A stretch of DNA of 26,595 bases from Flavobacteriales bacterium UBA7519 (GCA_002476905.1 DLND01000159.1:1-26595); one strand, 5' to 3'; positions 15,928 to 23,651 are shown, counted from the first letter of the stretch. A program made the numbers and translations. The notes: generated by a model from the letters alone, not told the origin.

Positions 15928-17085
15928 ATGAAAATAGGAATTGTTGGTAGCGGAGCGATGGGAAGCGGAATTGCGCAGGTTTTGGCAACAGCAGGAAATC
16001 AGGTTTTGTTGTACGACAGTAATCCAATTGCCGTAGAAAAAGCAGGTCAAAATCTTGAAGCTCAGTTTCAGAAATTAGCCGAAAAAGAAAAGCTGACTTA
16101 CGAAGAGGCGGAAACTTATTTCGATAATATTCGACTGAGTGATAAATTATCTGAACTAAAAAATTCAGAATTGATAATCGAAGCAATTATTGAAGATTTA
16201 GAAATCAAGAAAGAGTTATTTCAAAAGTTGGAAAGTCTTGTTTCTGAAGATTGCATTTTGGCAACCAACACTTCATCATTATCTATCGCATCCATCGCAT
16301 CGGCTTGTCAAAAACCAAATCGCGTGATTGGAATTCATTTTTTCAATCCTGCACCTTTGATGGCTTTGGTAGAGATTATTCCTGCGGTTCAAACGGATAA
16401 AGATTTAATTTCGAAAACGAAAACTTTAGTAGAAAGCTGGAAAAAACTTCCTGTGATTGCAAAAGATACGCCTGGATTTATTGTAAATCGTGTAGCAAGA
16501 CCATTTTATGGAGAAGCAATCAGAATCTTAGAAGAAGGAATTGCAGACTGTGCAACTATTGATTTTGCAATGACGAGTTTAGGTGGATTCAGAATGGGAC
16601 CATTTCAATTGATGGATTTTATTGGACACGATGTCAATTATAGAGTGACGGAAAGTGTTTTCAAAGAGTTCTTCTACGATCCGAAATTCAAACCGTCATT
16701 CACACAAAAAAGATTGTTTGAAGCTGGCTATTTCGGAAGAAAATCAGGGAAAGGATTTTATGATTATTCTTCAAATTCGGAACAATTAAAACCAAATGAG
16801 AATCCGGAATTATTAGAATTAATATTCAAAAGAATCTTAGTAATGCTGATGAACGAAGCCTCAGATACTTATTTCTTAAATATAGCTTCCGCAGAAGACA
16901 TCGATTTGGCAATGAAAAAAGGCGTGAATTATCCAAAAGGATTATTACTATGGGCAGATGAATTTGGTATAGCAAATCTTGAAAAAGAATTAGATCAGCT
17001 TTATAATTTCTATCACGAGGACCGCTACAGGTGCAGTCCGATTATTAGAAACTTAGTAAAACAGAATAGAACTTTTTATCAATAA
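15928..17085 (+). CDS. paaH: 3-hydroxyacyl-CoA dehydrogenase (probable 3-hydroxyadipyl-CoA dehydrogenase)
   Basis: This enzyme would oxidise 3-hydroxyadipyl-CoA to 3-oxoadipyl-CoA with NAD+, the last oxidation before thiolysis. The 385-residue product begins with the Rossmann motif GIVGSGAMGSGIA (4-16). NTSSLSI, GIHFFNPAPLMALVEII and TPGFIVNR are the standard catalytic and dimer segments. A first C-terminal helical domain (about 190-285, with GRKSGKGFYDY) is followed by a shorter second copy (about 290-385). The length lies between the short (about 285) and E. coli PaaH (about 475) forms, and no frameshift is seen. Position next to the thiolase and paaZ supports the PaaH role. Confidence 0.9.
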   Translation: MKIGIVGSGAMGSGIAQVLATAGNQVLLYDSNPIAVEKAGQNLEAQFQKLAEKEKLTYEEAETYFDNIRLSDKLSELKNSELIIEAIIEDLEIKKELFQKLESLVSEDCILATNTSSLSIASIASACQKPNRVIGIHFFNPAPLMALVEIIPAVQTDKDLISKTKTLVESWKKLPVIAKDTPGFIVNRVARPFYGEAIRILEEGIADCATIDFAMTSLGGFRMGPFQLMDFIGHDVNYRVTESVFKEFFYDPKFKPSFTQKRLFEAGYFGRKSGKGFYDYSSNSEQLKPNENPELLELIFKRILVMLMNEASDTYFLNIASAEDIDLAMKKGVNYPKGLLLWADEFGIANLEKELDQLYNFYHEDRYRCSPIIRNLVKQNRTFYQ

Positions 17086-17092
17086 TAGTTTT

Positions 17093-17186
17093 AACCACAT
17101 AGACACATAGTTTTTTAAATGGCTAAAGCAAACTATTTCTCCTTAATTTCTAGAAATTCATTCTTAATTCTATGTGCCTATGTGGT
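17093..17186. repeat. CACATAG inverted repeat ahead of the thiolase gene
   Basis: ACCACATAGACACATAG (ending 17110) and CTATGTGCCTATGTGGT (17170-17186) pair with one mismatch and enclose about 60 bp. Each arm is a tandem of two CACATAG words, the same design as the CACAAAAG repeats with a different word. Between 17205 and 17238 a run of ATCATT/ATCAAT words leads up to the thiolase start. Confidence 0.82.
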
Positions 17187-17242
17187 CAATTAAAATTAAT
17201 AATAGGAATCATTTATCGATTATCATTAATCAATCATAAAAA

Positions 17243-18448
17243 ATGAACAACGCATATATAATAGACGGCATCCGAACACCGATTGGAAAACTGAAAGGAA
17301 GTTTATCTTCCGTTCGTCCCGATGATATGGCGGCTTTTGTCATGAAAAAACTACTAGAAAGAAACTCGAATATCGACCAAAGCAGAATCTATGATGTCGT
17401 TTTAGGTTGTGCCAATCAAGCTGGCGAGGACAACCGAAATATCGCAAGAATGTCGGCTTTGTTGTCGGGGTTGGATTATCACGTTCCTGGAGAAACGGTC
17501 AACAGGCTTTGTGCTTCCGGATTATCGGCGACGATTAATGCGTCGAGAGCAATCCAAGTTGGCGATGCCGATTTGATGATTTCTGGCGGTGTTGAAAATA
17601 TGACACGCGGGCCATTGGTCATTTCAAAATCCGAAAATCCTTTTGGCGGCGATGTGAAAATCTATGACACCACTTTCGGCTGGCGATTCATCAATCCGAA
17701 AATGAAGGAAATGTACGGCGTGGATGCAATGGGCGAAACAGCAGAAAATTTGGCTGATCGAGATAGTATTTCCAGAGAAGATCAAGATAAATTCGCTTTT
17801 AATTCTCAACAAAAAGCAAAAATCGCTCAGGAAAACGGAAGATTGTCTCAGGAAATTGTTGCCATTAATATTCCTCAAAGAAAAGGCGAAGATTTGATTT
17901 TTGATAAAGATGAGTTTCCAAAAAACGATACAACTTTAGAAGGTTTATCAAAATTAAGAACTGCTTTCAAAAAAGATGGAACCGTTACTGCAGGAAATGC
18001 TTCGGGACTGAATGACGGCGCAGCGGTTAATTTATTAGCTTCAGAAAATGCGATAAAAGAATTTGGATTAACGCCGAAAGCTAGAATTGTTTCGAGTGCT
18101 GTTGTTGGTGTTGAACCAAGATTGATGGGAATTGGTCCGGTAAAAGCAGCAGAATTGGCATTGCAAAAAGCAGGATTGACATTTAATGATATTGATATTA
18201 TTGAATTAAATGAAGCTTTTGCAGCTCAAAGTTTAGCTTGCATCAGAGCTTGGGGATTGGATGATAATGATTCCAGAATCAATCCGAACGGAGGTGCGAT
18301 TGCGCTTGGACATCCACTAGGAATGAGCGGCGCAAGAATCCTGAACTCCGCAATGTATGAACTTCATAACCAAAATAAAAAATATGCTCTGGCAACAATG
18401 TGCGTAGGTTTGGGACAAGGTTTTGCGGTGATTATTGAGAAAGTTTAA
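17243..18448 (+). CDS. paaJ: 3-oxoadipyl-CoA thiolase
   Basis: This thiolase cleaves 3-oxoadipyl-CoA to acetyl-CoA and succinyl-CoA, the last step of phenylacetate catabolism; it may also act in the beta-ketoadipate pathway (PcaF). The 401 residues match PaaJ/PcaF. The acyl-accepting Cys90 lies in VNRLCASGLSA, His357 in GGAIALGHPLG and the second catalytic Cys387 in MCVGLGQG. NEAFAAQS is also present. The segment DTTFGWRFINPKM is typical of the 3-oxoadipyl-CoA group rather than of general acetyl-CoA thiolases. The ATG at 17243 starts the family N terminus (NAYIIDGIRTPIG). Confidence 0.94.
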   Translation: MNNAYIIDGIRTPIGKLKGSLSSVRPDDMAAFVMKKLLERNSNIDQSRIYDVVLGCANQAGEDNRNIARMSALLSGLDYHVPGETVNRLCASGLSATINASRAIQVGDADLMISGGVENMTRGPLVISKSENPFGGDVKIYDTTFGWRFINPKMKEMYGVDAMGETAENLADRDSISREDQDKFAFNSQQKAKIAQENGRLSQEIVAINIPQRKGEDLIFDKDEFPKNDTTLEGLSKLRTAFKKDGTVTAGNASGLNDGAAVNLLASENAIKEFGLTPKARIVSSAVVGVEPRLMGIGPVKAAELALQKAGLTFNDIDIIELNEAFAAQSLACIRAWGLDDNDSRINPNGGAIALGHPLGMSGARILNSAMYELHNQNKKYALATMCVGLGQGFAVIIEKV

Positions 18449-18451
18449 ATC

Positions 18452-18539
18452 AGACGTATAGATGATAGACAAATAGATAATAGAAAATTGGTTCTGTAAT
18501 TAAAAGTCTATCATCTATTTGTCTATTATCTCTAAGTCT
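18452..18539. repeat. ATAGA-type inverted repeat ahead of paaZ
   Basis: The left arm (18452-18484) contains TAGATGATAGACAAATAGAT and the right arm (18507-18539) contains TCATCTATTTGTCTATTATC. They pair along about 33 bp with a few mismatches. Both arms consist of repeated ATAGA words. It starts just after the thiolase stop and ends 13 bp before the paaZ ATG. Confidence 0.82.
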
Positions 18540-18552
18540 AAAAAATAAAATT

Positions 18553-20598
18553 ATGCAACTAGAAAATTATGCGCTCGGAAGATGGATAAAAGGAGAAGGA
18601 GAAGGGCAGGCTTTATATAATTCTATCAATGGAGAGTTGGTGGCAACGGCAACTTCCAAGGGTTTAGATTTTGGCGAAATGATGGATTACGCCAGAAAAG
18701 TCGGTGGTCCAGCAATTAGAAAACTAACATTTCAGGAAAGAGGTTTGATGTTGAAGAAACTCGCTTTTCATCTGATGGAAAAGAAAGATATTTTCTATAA
18801 AGTCAGTTGGGCAACCGGCGCGACCAAAGCTGACAGTTGGGTTGATATTGAAGGTGGAATCGGGAATCTCTTTTCGAATGCTTCATTAAGAAGACAATTT
18901 CCGGACTTACCTTATTATATAGATGGCGATTCGGTGAAGCTTTCGAAAGAAGGAACATTCATCGGACATCATATTTGTACACCAAAACGAGGTGTTGCGA
19001 TTCATATCAATGCCTTTAATTTTCCCGTTTGGGGAATGTTGGAAAAAATTGCAGTTAATCTTTTGGCAGGTGTTCCGGCAATTGTAAAACCTGCTACAGC
19101 AACAAGTTTTTTGGCAGAAGTTGTGGTTAAAGAAATCATTGCTTCACAAATTTTACCTGAAGGAAGTTTACAGTTGATTTGCGGTTCAGCCAATGGAATT
19201 CTGGATAATGTGACAATGGAAGATGTTGTGACATTCACAGGTTCGGCTTCTACGGGAAAAATGCTGAAATCTCATCCAAGAATTCTTGAAGAATCTGTAC
19301 CTTTCAATCTGGAAGCAGACTCTTTGAATGCGATGGTTTTAGGCGAAGATGCAAAACCTGGAACTTCGGAATTTGATTTATTCATTAAAGAAGCCACACG
19401 TGAAATGACGACCAAAGCGGGACAAAAATGTACGGCAGTCAGAAGATTATTGGTTCCTGCGAATTTGGTTGAAGATGTTCAGATTGCTCTTGGACAAAGA
19501 CTTTCGACAGTTATAATCGGCGACCCGAATGTCGAAGGTGTGAGAATGGGAGCTTTGGCGAATAAAGACCAAGTGAAAGAAGTTTCTGAAAAAGTTCAGG
19601 AATTATCCAAGACTCAGGAAATCGTTTTTGGAAATCTGGATAATTTTGAAGTGAAAGGTGCAGACAAAAGTAAAGGCGCATTTATGTCTCCGATTTTATT
19701 CCTTAATCCTGACCCGTTTAAATATACAGATTGTCATAACATCGAAGCTTTTGGACCGGTGAGTACAATTATTCCTTATCAAAATTTGGATGAAGCAATT
19801 GAGTTAGCAAGAATGGGAAAAGGTTCGCTTTGTTGTTCGATTGTAACAGCTGATGATGATTTTGCAAGAGATTTTGTCATCGGAGCTGCATCGATGCACG
19901 GACGAATTTTAATTCTAAATTCGGATTGTGCCAAAGAAAGTACAGGTCACGGTTCGCCTTTGCCAATGCTGATTCACGGAGGTCCCGGAAGAGCTGGTGG
20001 AGGAGAAGAAATGGGTGGGAAACGCGGTGTTCTTCATTATATGCAACGCACGGCCATCCAGGGTTCGCCAACGACTTTGACACACATCACGCAACAATAT
20101 CAATATGGCGGAAAACAATTTGAGGACAATATTCATCCATTCAGAAAACATTTTGAAGAACTGAAAGTTGGGGAAACTTACATCACGGCGAAACATACCG
20201 TTACAGAATCTGATATTACCAAGTTTGCTAATGTTTCCGGCGACAATTTCTATGCTCATATGGATGCGACATCTTTGGAAGGAACAATCTTCGAAGGACG
20301 TGTTGCTCACGGATATTTCATCTTAAGTAAAGCTGCAGGGTTGTTTGTTGATGCGAGAAAAGGTCCTGTCTTACTGAATTATGGTTTGGACGAATGCCGT
20401 TTTGTGAAGCCAGTTTATCCGGGAATGACGATTGGTGTGAAATTTACCTGCAAAGAAAAAATCAATCAAGAAAAACGAGACGAAGAAGATATTGCCAAAG
20501 GAATTGTTCGCTGGTTAGTTGATGTGTATGATGAAACGGGAGAAACCGTTGCAATTGCAACTATCTTGACGATGGTAAAGAAACTTAATCAAGAATAA
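18553..20598 (+). CDS. paaZ: Bifunctional oxepin-CoA hydrolase / aldehyde dehydrogenase PaaZ
   Basis: PaaZ hydrolyses the oxepin-CoA ring and then oxidises the reactive aldehyde to 3-oxo-5,6-dehydrosuberyl-CoA. The 681 residues equal the fusion form found in E. coli. The aldehyde dehydrogenase domain (about 1-520) has Asn156 in HINAFNFP, Glu254 in FNLEADSLN and the nucleophile Cys293 in KAGQKCTAVRR. The MaoC-like hotdog hydratase domain (about 535-678) carries Asp564 and His569 in VSGDNFYAHMD, followed by VAHGYFILS. All catalytic residues are present, so both half-reactions should work. Flanked by the thiolase and crotonase genes. Confidence 0.97.
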   Translation: MQLENYALGRWIKGEGEGQALYNSINGELVATATSKGLDFGEMMDYARKVGGPAIRKLTFQERGLMLKKLAFHLMEKKDIFYKVSWATGATKADSWVDIEGGIGNLFSNASLRRQFPDLPYYIDGDSVKLSKEGTFIGHHICTPKRGVAIHINAFNFPVWGMLEKIAVNLLAGVPAIVKPATATSFLAEVVVKEIIASQILPEGSLQLICGSANGILDNVTMEDVVTFTGSASTGKMLKSHPRILEESVPFNLEADSLNAMVLGEDAKPGTSEFDLFIKEATREMTTKAGQKCTAVRRLLVPANLVEDVQIALGQRLSTVIIGDPNVEGVRMGALANKDQVKEVSEKVQELSKTQEIVFGNLDNFEVKGADKSKGAFMSPILFLNPDPFKYTDCHNIEAFGPVSTIIPYQNLDEAIELARMGKGSLCCSIVTADDDFARDFVIGAASMHGRILILNSDCAKESTGHGSPLPMLIHGGPGRAGGGEEMGGKRGVLHYMQRTAIQGSPTTLTHITQQYQYGGKQFEDNIHPFRKHFEELKVGETYITAKHTVTESDITKFANVSGDNFYAHMDATSLEGTIFEGRVAHGYFILSKAAGLFVDARKGPVLLNYGLDECRFVKPVYPGMTIGVKFTCKEKINQEKRDEEDIAKGIVRWLVDVYDETGETVAIATILTMVKKLNQE

Positions 20599-20655
20599 AT
20601 CAACAAACCATATAAAGGTAAAAAGAATTAAGTATTTTCGGAATTTTGTAATTAT

Positions 20656-20740
20656 GGCAGCTTTATCCGTCCTCCGTTCCCGCTATTTTTGCCAAGCTTT
20701 TCCAGCCTCAAAAAATGAGCTCCACTCAGGCCGGGCTGCA
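20656..20740 (+). repeat. Family A dispersed repeat, copy 4
   Basis: GGCAGC (20656-20661), TTTATCCGTCCTCCGTTCCC and GCTATTTTTGCC form the 5' half. AAAAATGAGCTCCACTCAGG, CCGGGCTGCAGATTC form the 3' half. GCAGC pairs with GCTGC (20735-20739). It starts about 55 bp after paaZ in the same orientation as that gene. Confidence 0.82.
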
Positions 20741-20756
20741 GATTCTATATATGAAT

Positions 20757-20788
20757 AACCATCAACTAACAACGATCAACCAACAACA
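20757..20788 (+). repeat. ATCAAC word repeat ahead of the crotonase gene
   Basis: ATCAACTAAC, GATCAACC and AACAACAAA form a short run of related 7-bp words ending just before the ATG at 20792. No pairing left arm is seen, so it may be half of an element like that at 22263-22347. Confidence 0.4.
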
Positions 20789-20791
20789 AAA

Positions 20792-21547
20792 ATGAACGCA
20801 TACGTAAAATCAACAATACAAAAAGGAATCGGAACTATCGAGTTTTTTCATCCTCAAAGTAATTCGATGCCGAGTTCTCAACTTATAAATCTGGTGGAAG
20901 AAATTAATAGCCTCAGTAAAAATGATGAGGTCAAAGTCATTATTCTGAAAAGTGGAGGCGAAAAAGCCTTTTGTGCAGGCGCATCTTTTGACGAATTGAT
21001 TTCAATCAAAGATTTCGAGACTGGAAAAACATTCTTTTCCGGTTTTGCGAATGTCATTAATGCAATGAGAAAATCGGCAAAACTAATTATCGCAAGAATC
21101 CACGGAAAAGCTGTTGGTGGCGGTGTTGGAATTGCCTGCGCTGCAGATTATACATTTGCAACAGAAAACGCTTCTGTGAAATTGAGCGAGTTGGCTGTCG
21201 GGATTGGACCTTTCGTGATTGGACCAGTTGTAGAAAAGAAAATCGGAACGTCGTCTTTTGCACAATTAGCGATTAATGCGACTGAATTTTATTCCGCAGA
21301 ATGGGCGCAAGAAAAAAGTATGTACCAGGATGTTTATGAAACTCCTGAAGAAATGGATGCAGAAATTCAAATTTTGGCGGAAAAATTAGCCTCTTCAAAT
21401 CCAGAAGCAATGTCTCAACTTAAAGAAATTTTCTGGAAAGGAACAGAGAATTGGGATGATTTATTATCCGAGCGAGCCGGAATAAGTGGGAATCTTGTTC
21501 TATCGGACTTTACTGTGAATGCCATCAATCAATTTAAAAATAAATAA
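20792..21547 (+). CDS. Enoyl-CoA hydratase/isomerase-family protein (PaaF/PaaG-like)
   Basis: This is a 251-residue crotonase-fold enzyme, likely hydrating or isomerising a CoA intermediate of the pathway. The oxyanion-hole segments are AFCAGASFDEL (59-69) and GKAVGGGVGIACAADY (105-120). In true hydratases two glutamates act. Aligning by eye, the first (rat Glu144) is Gly113 here, while the second (Glu164) is Glu133 in LSELAVGIGP. That is unlike classic enoyl-CoA hydratase, so I leave PaaF versus PaaG open. E. coli clusters have both genes and this one has only this protein. It is the last gene before a strong terminator. The ATG at 20792 gives the normal N terminus. Confidence 0.85.
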   Translation: MNAYVKSTIQKGIGTIEFFHPQSNSMPSSQLINLVEEINSLSKNDEVKVIILKSGGEKAFCAGASFDELISIKDFETGKTFFSGFANVINAMRKSAKLIIARIHGKAVGGGVGIACAADYTFATENASVKLSELAVGIGPFVIGPVVEKKIGTSSFAQLAINATEFYSAEWAQEKSMYQDVYETPEEMDAEIQILAEKLASSNPEAMSQLKEIFWKGTENWDDLLSERAGISGNLVLSDFTVNAINQFKNK

Positions 21548-21554
21548 AAATGAA

Positions 21555-21590
21555 AAAACCGCCTTCACAATCTGGAAGGCGGTTTTGTTT
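21555..21590 (+). terminator. Intrinsic terminator of the catabolic cluster
   Basis: AAAACCGCCTTC (21555-21566) and GAAGGCGGTTTT (21575-21586) form a perfect 12-bp stem with an 8-nt loop, followed by a T-rich tail. It starts 7 bp after the crotonase stop codon. From here to the L31 promoter (21591-21787) I see only AT-rich sequence with no gene or clear repeat. Confidence 0.93.
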
Positions 21591-21787
21591 TTCATTCGGA
21601 GTTTAATTTAATCTTTAATTAATTGCCTGTGTAAAGATCAACGGATATGACATACTTCTTTTAATTAAGTTTGAAATTTATATCTCTACCACAAGCGTAG
21701 CATCCTTTTTGTTAAACTATATTTTCTACAAAACTTCTGTTTGCTAGTTTTGTGTTATTTTTAAATGATTAATTTTATTTATAAATG

Positions 21788-21818
21788 TTTGCAAAATAAA
21801 AAAGTTTTCATATTTTTG
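21788..21818 (+). promoter_or_regulatory. Promoter of the L31 gene
   Basis: TTTG at 21788-21791, a 19-bp spacer and TATTTTTG at 21811-21818 exactly match the Bacteroidetes housekeeping promoter. Transcription would start near 21825, leaving a leader of about 110 nt. Confidence 0.85.
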
Positions 21819-21824
21819 CATCCT

Positions 21825-21936
21825 CAAAACCAGAGTTAGGATCCATTACATCCGATGCTCATATTATAACAAATTTTAAACTTCTGAAAATGAAACCGAA
21901 AGGTGACATTTGATAATTAAAAAAAAGTATATCCAA
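21825..21936 (+). promoter_or_regulatory. 5' leader of the L31 gene, with possible leader peptide
   Basis: This stretch between the promoter and the L31 start is long for this organism. It holds an ATG at 21889 opening a seven-codon frame (MKPKGDI) that ends with TGA about 25 nt before the L31 ATG, and a small GGAT/ATCC pairing near its 5' end. Autoregulatory leaders are known for ribosomal proteins, but I cannot fold this one reliably. Confidence 0.35.
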
Positions 21937-22188
21937 ATGAAACAAGGCATACACCCGGAAAATTATAGATTAGTAGTTTTCAAAGATATGAGCAACGAAG
22001 AAATGTTCCTTTGCAAATCTACAGCTGAAACTAAAGATACTATCGAGTTCGAAGGAACTGAATATCCATTAATCAAAATGGAAATCTCTTCAACTTCTCA
22101 CCCTTTCTACACAGGTAAAACTAAATTAGTTGATACTGCTGGTAGAGTTGATAAGTTTATGAACAAATACAAAAAATTCGCTAAGTAA
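21937..22188 (+). CDS. rpmE2: 50S ribosomal protein L31 type B (zinc-independent)
   Basis: This is a small protein of the large ribosomal subunit that lies at the subunit interface. From the ATG at 21937 it has 83 residues, the size of type B L31. It opens with [15 protein letters not shown] and contains [20 protein letters not shown] with the basic tail MNKYKKFAK. It has a single cysteine (FLCKS) and lacks the CxxC zinc-binding pair of type A, so it is the C-minus form, often the main or zinc-starvation copy. A TTG at 21910 in the same frame is rejected because the family begins at MKQGIHP. It has its own promoter and terminator. Confidence 0.96.
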   Translation: MKQGIHPENYRLVVFKDMSNEEMFLCKSTAETKDTIEFEGTEYPLIKMEISSTSHPFYTGKTKLVDTAGRVDKFMNKYKKFAK

Positions 22189-22214
22189 TCTTAGTCAATT
22201 TGTGCAAATATCAC

Positions 22215-22247
22215 AGCCTTTCGGATTTCCGAGAGGCTTTTTTTATT
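22215..22247 (+). terminator. Intrinsic terminator after L31
   Basis: AGCCTTTCGG (22215-22224) and CCGAGAGGCT (22229-22238) pair with one T-G wobble across a 4-nt loop and are followed by seven T residues. It lies 27 bp after the L31 stop codon. Confidence 0.92.
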
Positions 22248-22254
22248 ATTTTTG
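22247..22254 (+). promoter_or_regulatory. Putative -7 box for the glmU-like gene
   Basis: TATTTTTG fits TAnnTTTG and lies right behind the L31 terminator, about 98 bp before the next start codon. The -33 region falls within the terminator stem and has no clear TTTG, so the call is tentative. Confidence 0.4.
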
Positions 22255-22262
22255 CTGGAGGT

Positions 22263-22347
22263 AGATGTTAGCCTTTAGAAGTTAGAAATTAGATTTTGCG
22301 TACTTCGTCTAACATCTAACATCTAACATCTAACATCTAACATCTAT
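22263..22347. repeat. CTAACAT tandem/inverted repeat ahead of glmU
   Basis: Five exact tandem CTAACAT units run from 22309 to 22343, followed by CTATCAAA just before the ATG at 22352. The left side (22263-22294) holds AGATGTTAG, GAAGTTAGA and AATTAGAT, which are degenerate reverse complements of the same word. The two sides can fold into a long slippable hairpin in the leader. Confidence 0.88.
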
Positions 22348-22351
22348 CAAA

Positions 22352-23512
22352 ATGCAATTAGTATTCTCAGACGCACAATATTGGGAAGATTTTCTTCCAC
22401 TAACTTTTACAAGACCAGTTGCAGAAATGCGAATGGGAATCCTGACTTTTTCAGAAAGATGGAAAAAATTGCTGGATATTGATGAGGTTTTCTACATTAC
22501 AGAAAACTATCTTCAGGACAAATTCAAAAAGCCGGAACCTAAACAAAGTCTTTTCATTGTTCCTAATTTCTTCCCTTCAGACGAGGTTTTGAAGCAAATT
22601 AAAGAACTTCAGCCCGGTGAAGCTCTGGTTTATGAGAATGAAGTTTTGGTAGCAAACATCAATATGGAGAATTTTTCATTGAATCAAATCAATAAAATGA
22701 CGGATATTCACGAGAAATTATTTTTCATCGAGAAACCCACAGACATTTTTTCTTATAATGATAAAGCCATCGATTTTGATTTCAAATTGTTGACAGAGGG
22801 CAGAACTTCTCAAGAATTGTCTTCAACTAATGGATTTATTGGAGAAAAAGAAAATCTCTTTATAGAAGAAGGTGCAACGATAGAATTTTCAACCCTCAAT
22901 TGCAAAACCGGAAAAATCTACATTGGAAAAAATGCTGAGATTATGGAGGGTTCTAATATCCGAGGTTCATTAGCACTTTGCGAAGAATCAAAAATTAATC
23001 TTGGAACCAAATTATATGGCGGAACTACGATTGGTCCACATTCAAAAGTAGGTGGTGAGGTCAATAATATTGTAATTTTCGGATATTCCAATAAAGGGCA
23101 CGATGGTTTTGTTGGTAATTCTGTGATTGGAGAATGGTGTAATCTGGGCGCAGATACCAATTCATCCAATCTTAAAAATAATTACGCTTCGGTAAAACTT
23201 TGGAATTATAGAAAGAAAAGATTTCTTGATACAGGTTTGCAATTTTGTGGGCTGATAATGGGTGATCATTCCAAAACTGCAATCAATACACAATTAAATA
23301 CAGGAACGGTTGTCGGCGTTGCAGCTAATATTTTCAAATCTGGTTTCCCGCCAAACTTAGTGGATAGTTTTTCTTGGGGCGGAATGAAAGGTGATGAGAA
23401 ATTCAAACTCGAAAAATCTTACGAAGTTGCAGAAAAAGCAATGGAACGCAGAAAAATTGCAATAACCGAAACGGATAAAGATATTTTGAAGTACATTTAT
23501 AATGAGTTTTAA
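22352..23512 (+). CDS. GlmU-family N-acetylglucosamine-1-P uridyltransferase/acetyltransferase (alternative bacterial form)
   Basis: This is a 386-residue protein of the alternative GlmU group found in Bacteroidetes (TIGR03991-like), predicted to make UDP-N-acetylglucosamine for peptidoglycan and lipopolysaccharide. The N terminus (about 1-190) is a divergent nucleotidyltransferase domain opening FSDAQYWEDFLPLTFTRPVA with the RMG motif typical of this group. From about 190 a left-handed beta-helix of hexapeptide turns follows (IYIGKNAEI, GGTTIGPHSKVGGEV), with a GEWCNLGADTNSSNLKNNY segment as in acetyl/acyltransferases. The ATG at 22352 lies 4 bp after the CTAACAT repeat. The stop codon lies inside a terminator hairpin. 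Confidence 0.88.
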   Translation: MQLVFSDAQYWEDFLPLTFTRPVAEMRMGILTFSERWKKLLDIDEVFYITENYLQDKFKKPEPKQSLFIVPNFFPSDEVLKQIKELQPGEALVYENEVLVANINMENFSLNQINKMTDIHEKLFFIEKPTDIFSYNDKAIDFDFKLLTEGRTSQELSSTNGFIGEKENLFIEEGATIEFSTLNCKTGKIYIGKNAEIMEGSNIRGSLALCEESKINLGTKLYGGTTIGPHSKVGGEVNNIVIFGYSNKGHDGFVGNSVIGEWCNLGADTNSSNLKNNYASVKLWNYRKKRFLDTGLQFCGLIMGDHSKTAINTQLNTGTVVGVAANIFKSGFPPNLVDSFSWGGMKGDEKFKLEKSYEVAEKAMERRKIAITETDKDILKYIYNEF

Positions 23513-23530
23513 TTTTAAAACTCATTTTTT
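23501..23530 (+). terminator. Terminator hairpin overlapping the glmU stop codon
   Basis: AATGAGTTTTAA (23501-23512) and TTAAAACTCATT (23515-23526) are perfect reverse complements followed by a T-run. The TAA stop is part of the upstream arm. The AT-rich stem is weaker than the other terminators. The 23531-23651 gap also holds a TATTTTTG box at 23587-23594 that may start the next gene. Confidence 0.7.
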
Positions 23531-23586
23531 ATTTTCAATTTAACTTACTTTACAATTCACGAAAGCATTTTGTCTCAAAGTTTGCT

Positions 23587-23594
23587 TATTTTTG
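23587..23594 (+). promoter_or_regulatory. Putative -7 box for the Ig-like lipoprotein gene
   Basis: TATTTTTG matches TAnnTTTG, 57 bp before the ATG at 23652. The nearest TTTG upstream is only 14 bp away instead of 19, so the -33 box is uncertain. Confidence 0.5.
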
Positions 23595-23651
23595 CGCTTA
23601 AGTAAAATTGATTTTAGGCTAATTTCTAAAATCTAACATCATAATTTAATA

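Noticed and set aside
16800..17085. Possible frameshifted 475-residue PaaH
   Set aside because: The 385-residue frame is continuous and contains a second, shorter helical C-terminal domain up to a clean stop; nothing in the other frames continues it.
19915..20310. 131-codon open frame antisense to paaZ
   Set aside because: It lies wholly within paaZ, whose catalytic residues are intact, has no promoter or recognisable motif, and reads as a shadow of the coding strand.
22309..22343. CTAACAT array as a possible CRISPR
   Set aside because: Units are 7 bp with no spacers and no cas genes nearby; it is a simple tandem repeat.
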